Assembly (NCBI GenBank): GCA_003170875.1
Contig: PMYJ01000038.1
Coordinates: 20,998-29,938, forward strand
Source of the DNA: Candidatus Dormiibacterota bacterium
GTDB taxonomy: Bacteria; Chloroflexota; Dormibacteria; Aeolococcales; Aeolococcaceae
Direction of reading: 5' to 3'
Length of the DNA stretch: 8,941 nt
The notes beneath the pieces are model-generated. The model made no database searches. It was given only the letters and a program-made list of their open reading frames with translations, and was not told the origin of the DNA. This document shows, piece after piece, positions 4,690-8,941 of this stretch; position 1 is the first letter of the stretch; each line of letters starts with the position of its first letter. Made by a program: the position numbers and the translations under genes.

Positions 4690-7338
4690 CTCGGCGCGGG
4701 CCGGGACCGTGGTGAGCACCACTGCCAGCTGCGCCCGCGAGCTCACCCCGAGCTTCGAGTACGCCTGCTGAAGGTGGTTCTCCACGGTGCGGACGGAGAG
4801 CCCGAGCCGGGCGGCGATGTCCGCGCTGCTCGCGCCACCGGACGCCATCTGGGCCACCTGGAGCTCGCGGTCGGTGAGGGCACGCCGGGTGGAGACGCGG
4901 GCGATGATGGGTGACCGGCTCTGCTCGCAGTCCGCCGTCAGGGCGGCGCTCCGGAGCATGGGCACCCGGGCGCGGTTTGGCATCCCCGCCTTCCTATAGG
5001 CCTCGGCCGCTTCCGTCGCCGCTTCAGCGGCGAGCAGGGTGAGCCCCATCCGTTCGAAGTCGAGGGAGATGCGCTCGAGGCCGGGGCCGTCGGCGTCGGC
5101 GAGCGCGCGCACGTGGGCCGCCAGGGCGGGGATGAGATCCCCTTCGCAACGCCCGGCGAGGAGCGCCAACCGCTCGACCCCGCAGAGATCGCCGAGGCGC
5201 GCGGCGTCGTGGAGCGCCCATGCCTCCATGGACGAGAAGCCGGCCTCGCGCCAGCCGGCGGCCGCGCGCAGGGCTGCCGGAGCAGCACGGGTGGTCTCGT
5301 CCTGAGCCCAGAGGACCCACGCCTCGCAGAGGTCGACCCAGGGCAGCTCGGTCGGCAGCGCGGCGACCGCGGCATGAGCCGCGGCGAGGGCCGTCTCGGC
5401 CCGCAGGAGGTCGCCGCGGAGGCTGGCGGCCTGCGCGAGAACCCCCTCCAGTGCCACCACGTGACCTCCGCCGGCCATGTAGCGGTGGCAGATCGAGGCT
5501 CCCTCCTCCAGCCATGACCGGGCCGTCCGGCTCTTCCCCGACAGCAGGGCCGCCCAGCCCACCAGTCCGGTCCAGTAGCCGCGCAGCGGTTCGAGGCTGG
5601 CCTCGACGAGCCGGTCGTGGACTTCTTCGGCGAGCCGGCCGGCCTCGGGGATCCGGCCGGCGAACCAGAGCGCCATCCATCGCCCGGTGAGCAGGGTGGA
5701 GCGGGTGGCGAGCAGCTCCGGGGAGTCGTGGAGGAGCTCCACACCGGTGTCGAGGACGGAGACGGCCTGGAGGGGCCGCCCGGAGAAGGCGAGTGCCAGA
5801 CCGCGTACGCCGATGGCTCCGATCTGCGCGGCAAGGGGGACGCCGGCGCTCTCGATGACGGCGATGCTGAGGGACTCGGCCGTTCCGAGGCGGCCTGCCG
5901 AGAACTCGAAGAGGGCTCGCGTCACGATCAGTTCGAAGGCGGCGTCCTCGGGGAGGCAGCCCAACGCCTCGCTGATGACCTCCAGGGCCCGATCGGCGCG
6001 CCCCAGCCCGTAATGGAGGTTCTGGGCGCTGGTCAGGGCCAGCTCGGCCGCCTGCGCGGCCCCGACAGGGCGCGCGGCCTCGAGGACGGCCTGTGCCTCC
6101 TCCGGCCGGCGCAGCCCGGTCATGGCCCGGGAGAGCGCGATCTCCGCGGGGAACCCCGCGCCCGAGTCGGCCGAAGCCCGCGCCAGCGCCTCGGCGGTGT
6201 CGAAGCGCCCAGAGCCGAGCATCCAGCGGGCTGCCGCCAGCGCGGACTCCGCGTGGACCGGCTGCCCCGCCTCCAGGCGGATCATGGCCAGCCGGCTCGG
6301 GTCGTCACCGCGGCCGAGCGGGGTCGCCTCCAGGGCGTCGCCCAGCCGCCCGAGCAGCTCCCGCCTCCGGAGCGGGGTCAGGCCGCCGCGCAGCGCCTCG
6401 GCGTAGAGGGGATGGGCGAGCCGCACCTGCCACCGCCGCCGGTACCTCTCCGTCACAGTCGTGGTGGTGATGATCGCCGCCGCCTCGAGGTCCCGGATGA
6501 CGGCGGGCGCCACCAGCCTCTCCAGAACGTCGAGGGGAAGTGGTTCGGCGAGGGCGAGTGCTTCGGCCGCCTCGCGCTGGGGTGCGGAGAGGGGGCGAAG
6601 CCGCTGCTGGACGGCCTCGAGAGGGCCTCCCGCCGCCACCGGGTCTCCGTCCCAGCGCCACACGCCGTCCCGCTCCGCCAGGGCGCCGGAACCGAGCCCG
6701 ATCTCGACCAGCTCGTGGAGGAAAAGGGCGTTGCCCTGGCTCAGCCGGCTCAGCTCGTGACGGGTGCCGGCGTCGAGGTGACCGTCGAGGGCCTGGCCGA
6801 GGAGCGCCTCCACCTCGGTCCGGGAGAGGGGCTGGAGCTCGATCCAGCCGATGGCCCCCTCCTTGCGCAGCCCCACAATCGGGTCGGGAAGGGCCTCGCC
6901 GGAGCGTGCCGTGAGCAGCAGCGATGCGGTCTGGGTACTGGCCAGCTGATGCAGGAGGGCGGACGAGGCGGCGTCGAGGAGATGGGCGTCGTCGACGGAG
7001 ACCACCAGCCGCCCGTTCCCGCGCTCCTGGCGGAGTTCGCGAACGCTGTGCCGGAGGACGTCGAGCGGGCTCATGGAGAGCGCCTCAGGGAGGAGCGGCG
7101 CCAGGGGACCGAAGGGGATGGTCGCCGCCGCCTCCGTGGCGGTCACCTCACGGATGAGCCAGCCATCCCGGCGCAGCCGGGCGAGCGCCTCGCCGCGGAG
7201 CCGGGTCTTGCCGACCCCGGGGGCGCCCGCGATGATGACGCCGCACGAGGCCGGACGCTCGAGCTCGCGAGCAATCAGCGCCAGCTCCTCGTGCCGGCCG
7301 ACGAGTGGCCACGGCGACCGGCTGGCGGTGGAGGGCAT
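4687..7338 (-). CDS. LAL/MalT-type LuxR-family ATP-dependent transcriptional regulator
   Basis: Large cytoplasmic regulator of 883 residues, the usual size for the family. It opens with a STAND/AAA-type ATPase module: PLVGRHEEL (11-19), Walker A GAPGVGKT (38-45), Walker B LVVSVDDAHLLD (111-122) and a sensor-like strand SLLLTARSGE (139-148). A winged-helix-like segment follows (about 230-310). The long middle (about 340-810) is built of Ala/Leu-rich paired helices resembling TPR units, normally the inducer- or partner-binding part. The C-terminus is a GerE/LuxR HTH (about 821-880) starting LTDRELQV and containing the recognition stretch SVRTVENHL. In this family ATP and inducer binding drive oligomerisation and gene activation; the inducer here is unknown. 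The ATG places VGRHEEL at the expected distance; no clear Shine-Dalgarno is seen. It lies 48 bp after the TPR gene, so co-transcription is possible. No obvious target pathway is adjacent. Confidence 0.93.
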   Translation of the reverse strand: MPSTASRSPWPLVGRHEELALIARELERPASCGVIIAGAPGVGKTRLRGEALARLRRDGWLIREVTATEAAATIPFGPLAPLLPEALSMSPLDVLRHSVRELRQERGNGRLVVSVDDAHLLDAASSALLHQLASTQTASLLLTARSGEALPDPIVGLRKEGAIGWIELQPLSRTEVEALLGQALDGHLDAGTRHELSRLSQGNALFLHELVEIGLGSGALAERDGVWRWDGDPVAAGGPLEAVQQRLRPLSAPQREAAEALALAEPLPLDVLERLVAPAVIRDLEAAAIITTTTVTERYRRRWQVRLAHPLYAEALRGGLTPLRRRELLGRLGDALEATPLGRGDDPSRLAMIRLEAGQPVHAESALAAARWMLGSGRFDTAEALARASADSGAGFPAEIALSRAMTGLRRPEEAQAVLEAARPVGAAQAAELALTSAQNLHYGLGRADRALEVISEALGCLPEDAAFELIVTRALFEFSAGRLGTAESLSIAVIESAGVPLAAQIGAIGVRGLALAFSGRPLQAVSVLDTGVELLHDSPELLATRSTLLTGRWMALWFAGRIPEAGRLAEEVHDRLVEASLEPLRGYWTGLVGWAALLSGKSRTARSWLEEGASICHRYMAGGGHVVALEGVLAQAASLRGDLLRAETALAAAHAAVAALPTELPWVDLCEAWVLWAQDETTRAAPAALRAAAGWREAGFSSMEAWALHDAARLGDLCGVERLALLAGRCEGDLIPALAAHVRALADADGPGLERISLDFERMGLTLLAAEAATEAAEAYRKAGMPNRARVPMLRSAALTADCEQSRSPIIARVSTRRALTDRELQVAQMASGGASSADIAARLGLSVRTVENHLQQAYSKLGVSSRAQLAVVLTTVPARAE

Positions 7339-7369
7339 GTGCAGTGAGGTGCATTGTGCCAGCGTCGGC

Positions 7370-7387
7370 GCGGGCCCGCACGCGGGC
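7370..7387 (-). terminator. Short GC-rich palindromes at the end of the TPR gene
   Basis: A perfect 10-bp palindrome GCGGGCCCGC (7370-7379) overlaps a second possible stem in which GCCCG (7374-7378) pairs with CGGGC (7383-7387) around a tetraloop. The structure abuts the TPR stop codon at 7387-7389 and lies within the 48-bp gap before the LAL regulator. It may attenuate or terminate transcription between the two genes, but it has no T-run and is small. Confidence 0.25.
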
Positions 7388-8265
7388 TAGTACTGGTCCT
7401 CCGGCCGCACGTCCTCATCCACGTCGTCGTCCTCGCTCTCCACAGCCTCGAGCGGTGCGGGCTCTTCGAACTCCTCGTCAGGCGCGAGCGGCTCCGCCTC
7501 CTCGCCGGGCTCTCCGGCGTCGGCCGCCTCCTCGTCGTCCTCGCGATCGGCCGAGGCCCCTTCGCCCACCCCGCGCTGGGCGAGCAGGGACTCCTTGGCG
7601 TAGGGCCTGAACTCCTCACGTCTCTGGCGGCTGACCGGGAAGGACGACTTGCGCGCGTTCTCGGTGGACTGGAAAGCCTCGCGGATGATGATCTCGATCT
7701 GGCTCTCCTCCACCCGAGCCACCACCGCCGTGTAGCGGTTGCCGGTGGAGATGAGGGGCACCAGCCGTCGCGCGATCTTGCTGTCGACGTCGCCGAGCAC
7801 GACAGCCGCCGTCGTCTGGGCCTGGAGGCCGCCGTCCTGGAGGTGCAGCTCGACGACCTCGCCGGGCGCGACCACGATCACCACTCCGGATTTGGGCGGG
7901 TTGAGCACGGTGAGCGCGCTCTTGCCGGGCTCCTCGGCGAAGAGGTCGACGTCGATCGCCCCCTTGGCTCCGGCGATCCTCTGGCGACTTTCGAGCAGAA
8001 GCCGCAGCTTGCGAACGTTCTTCTCGGCGATCACGTTCTCCGGGTTGATCTGCAGCGCCTGCGAATACGCATCGAGGGCGGCCTGATGTTCGCCGAGCTC
8101 GGTCAGCGCCTTGCCGATCCGGTTGAAGGTCTCCTCGACGCCTCCGTGCCGCTCGACCAGGGCGCGGTTGATGGCGACGGCGTCCTGCCATCTGCTCTCC
8201 AGGGCCGCCTGGATGGCCTCTTCCACGTACAGGGTGCGCGGTTTGACACGTTCGGCTTCAGCCAC
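7387..8265 (-). CDS. TPR protein with central beta-rich domain and acidic C-terminal tail
   Basis: A 292-residue soluble protein with no signal peptide. Residues 12-79 form about two TPR-like helix pairs; the second is typical, reading IGKALTELGEHQAALDAYSQALQINPEN. A linking helix (about 80-98) leads to a domain of alternating hydrophobic strands (about 104-197), with VVIVVAPGEVVELHL, ARRLVPLISTGNRYTAVVARV and IEIIIREAF. A short conserved-looking segment, SSFPVSRQRREEFRPYAKESLL, follows (207-228). The last 58 residues are about half Asp/Glu with hardly any basic residues, and are probably disordered. TPR units usually bind other proteins, so a scaffold or adaptor role is likely, but no specific function can be named. 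The start is GTG, chosen because GGGAG lies 7 nt upstream and no other start fits as well. It is divergent from parA, with a shared promoter region, so a link to chromosome segregation is possible but unproven. Confidence 0.85.
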   Translation of the reverse strand: MAEAERVKPRTLYVEEAIQAALESRWQDAVAINRALVERHGGVEETFNRIGKALTELGEHQAALDAYSQALQINPENVIAEKNVRKLRLLLESRQRIAGAKGAIDVDLFAEEPGKSALTVLNPPKSGVVIVVAPGEVVELHLQDGGLQAQTTAAVVLGDVDSKIARRLVPLISTGNRYTAVVARVEESQIEIIIREAFQSTENARKSSFPVSRQRREEFRPYAKESLLAQRGVGEGASADREDDEEAADAGEPGEEAEPLAPDEEFEEPAPLEAVESEDDDVDEDVRPEDQY

Positions 8266-8272
8266 TGACGAA

Positions 8273-8277
8273 CTCCC
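8273..8277 (-). promoter_or_regulatory. Shine-Dalgarno sequence fixing the GTG start of the TPR gene
   Basis: GGGAG on the minus strand lies 7 nt before the GTG at 8265, ideal spacing. It is one of the few well-placed ribosome sites in this window and decides the GTG start over downstream codons. Confidence 0.7.
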
Positions 8278-8339
8278 TCAGCGTCGACTCGATCGTTCAG
8301 CCCGCTGCCGGATTGGCTTTGGCGATGGGCGGGGTCCGC

Positions 8340-8346
8340 TATGATA
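8340..8346. promoter_or_regulatory. Overlapping -10 elements of a candidate divergent (bidirectional) promoter
   Basis: The heptamer TATGATA reads TATGAT on the plus strand (8340-8345) and TATCAT on the minus strand (8346-8341). Each matches five of six positions of the -10 consensus, standing out in a very GC-rich gap. The plus-strand start would give a parA leader of about 60 nt; the minus-strand start would give a TPR-gene leader of similar length. The -35 elements are poor: on the plus strand TTGGCG has a short 15-bp spacer and TTGGCT a long 21-bp one, and none is evident on the minus strand. Confidence 0.5.
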
Positions 8347-8410
8347 CCGGCTCAGTGCGGCGCATCTGTTCGACAGGATTCTCCACCCCCGCTCCGGCTC
8401 AGGTCGTTCT

Positions 8411-8941
8411 GTGACGCGGGTCATCGCCATCGCCAACCAGAAGGGCGGCGTGGGCAAGACCACCACCGCCGTCAACCTGGCCGCCGCCCTCGCCGAGGCG
8501 GGTGCCCGCGTCCTCGCGGTCGACCTCGATCCGCAGGGCCACCTGACCATCAACATGGGCGTGCGCCGGCCGGATGAGCTGGAGGTGACCGTCTACAACA
8601 TCCTCACCGAGCCGACCACCACCGCAGCCGAAGCCCGGCTGCGCTCGGAGCCGATCGGTCTGGACTTCCTGCCCGCCAATATCGAGCTCTCGGGCGCGGA
8701 GCTGCAGCTGGTGACCGAGTTTGGCCGCGAGTCGGTGCTCCAGGAGAAGCTCTCCCCTCTGCTGCCCGAGTTCGACTACGCCATCATCGACTGCCCCCCC
8801 TCGCTCGGCCTCCTCTGCGTCAACGCCTTGGTGGTCGCCACCGAGGTGATCATCCCCCTCCAGTGCGAGTACTTCGGAATGAAGGGGATGCAGCAGCTCC
8901 AGAAGACCATCGACCGGGTCCGGGCAAAGCTCAACCCTCAG
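8411..8941 (+). CDS. parA: ParA/Soj-type chromosome-partitioning ATPase, N-terminal part (cut by window edge)
   Basis: The first 177 codons of a P-loop ATPase are present, about two thirds of the usual 250-270. The deviant Walker A motif KGGVGKTT (11-18) has the signature lysine of the ParA/MinD family. VDLDPQG (37-43) is the Walker A' aspartate region, and DYAIIDCPPSLG (122-133) is Walker B. The LDFLPANIELSGAELQL stretch (84-100) and IPLQCEYFGMKGMQQL (about 148-163) are typical of Soj-type ParA. These proteins bind ATP and DNA and, with ParB and parS, move replicated origins apart; DNA replication control is a second known role. The start is GTG, preceded by a weak AGGT 6 nt upstream, and it matches the expected N-terminus. 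After DPQG the usual N-A-T is replaced by H-L-T, a modest variation. ParB, if next, lies outside the window. It could belong to a plasmid, but the surrounding his operon argues for a chromosome. Confidence 0.94.
   Translation, partial: MTRVIAIANQKGGVGKTTTAVNLAAALAEAGARVLAVDLDPQGHLTINMGVRRPDELEVTVYNILTEPTTTAAEARLRSEPIGLDFLPANIELSGAELQLVTEFGRESVLQEKLSPLLPEFDYAIIDCPPSLGLLCVNALVVATEVIIPLQCEYFGMKGMQQLQKTIDRVRAKLNPQ

Noticed and set aside
5617..7347. 576-codon open frame on the plus strand, antisense to the LAL regulator
   Set aside because: It overlaps the ATPase module with clear Walker motifs on the other strand. Its own translation is low-complexity and motif-free.
7354..8268. 304-codon open frame on the plus strand, antisense to the TPR gene
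   Set aside because: The minus-strand protein has clear TPR units and a well-placed ribosome site; the antisense product is compositionally odd and unsupported.
8266..8410. Possible parS centromere site near parA
   Set aside because: I looked for the TGTTTCACGTGAAACA-type palindrome in the intergenic regions and found nothing similar.

Overview
The window is very GC-rich and densely coded. It shows seven complete genes and two cut by the window edges. All are on the minus strand except a parA-like gene that enters at the right edge on the plus strand. There are no tRNA or rRNA genes, insertion sequences or CRISPR arrays that I can see. The combination of a short-form HisG with a separate HisZ, very high GC, Actinobacteria-style large LuxR (LAL) regulators and a chromosomal-type ParA suggests a high-GC Gram-positive-related or Chloroflexota/Dormibacterota-like soil bacterium. 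It fits a typical actinomycete less well, because those usually carry the long, self-sufficient HisG. This placement is an inference from gene content, not from a phylogeny.

Layout, read along the minus strand from right to left. (1) At 8266-8410 a 145-bp divergent intergenic region carries overlapping -10-like hexamers for both directions; parA (8411 to the edge) runs right. (2) A TPR protein with a central beta-rich domain and a long acidic tail (7387-8265) runs left. (3) After 48 bp comes an 883-residue LAL/MalT-type LuxR-family ATPase regulator (4687-7338). (4) A 103-bp gap containing four GTAC cores in inverted and direct arrangement precedes a 64-residue HTH miniprotein (4389-4583). Its sequence aligns without gaps to the C-terminal HTH of the LAL regulator. 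(5) A 249-bp non-coding region (4140-4388) holds three consecutive hairpins, a 12-bp direct repeat and a possible promoter. (6) A four-helix membrane protein of unknown function (3600-4139) follows. (7) A 150-bp gap has a terminator-like hairpin and a candidate leaderless promoter. (8) The histidine operon hisZ-hisG-hisD-hisB follows, with 4-bp start/stop overlaps (GTGA or ATGA) at every junction; hisB is cut by the left edge.

The histidine block is the clearest functional unit. HisZ and short HisG together form the first-step enzyme, ATP phosphoribosyltransferase. HisD performs the final two oxidations, and HisB would dehydrate imidazoleglycerol phosphate. The remaining leftward genes are single-direction accessory or housekeeping genes of uncertain relationship. 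The most notable pattern there is the LAL regulator followed by a stand-alone HTH miniprotein whose recognition helix looks altered, with a palindromic repeat cluster between them. I see no convincing defence system, mobile element or biosynthetic cluster.
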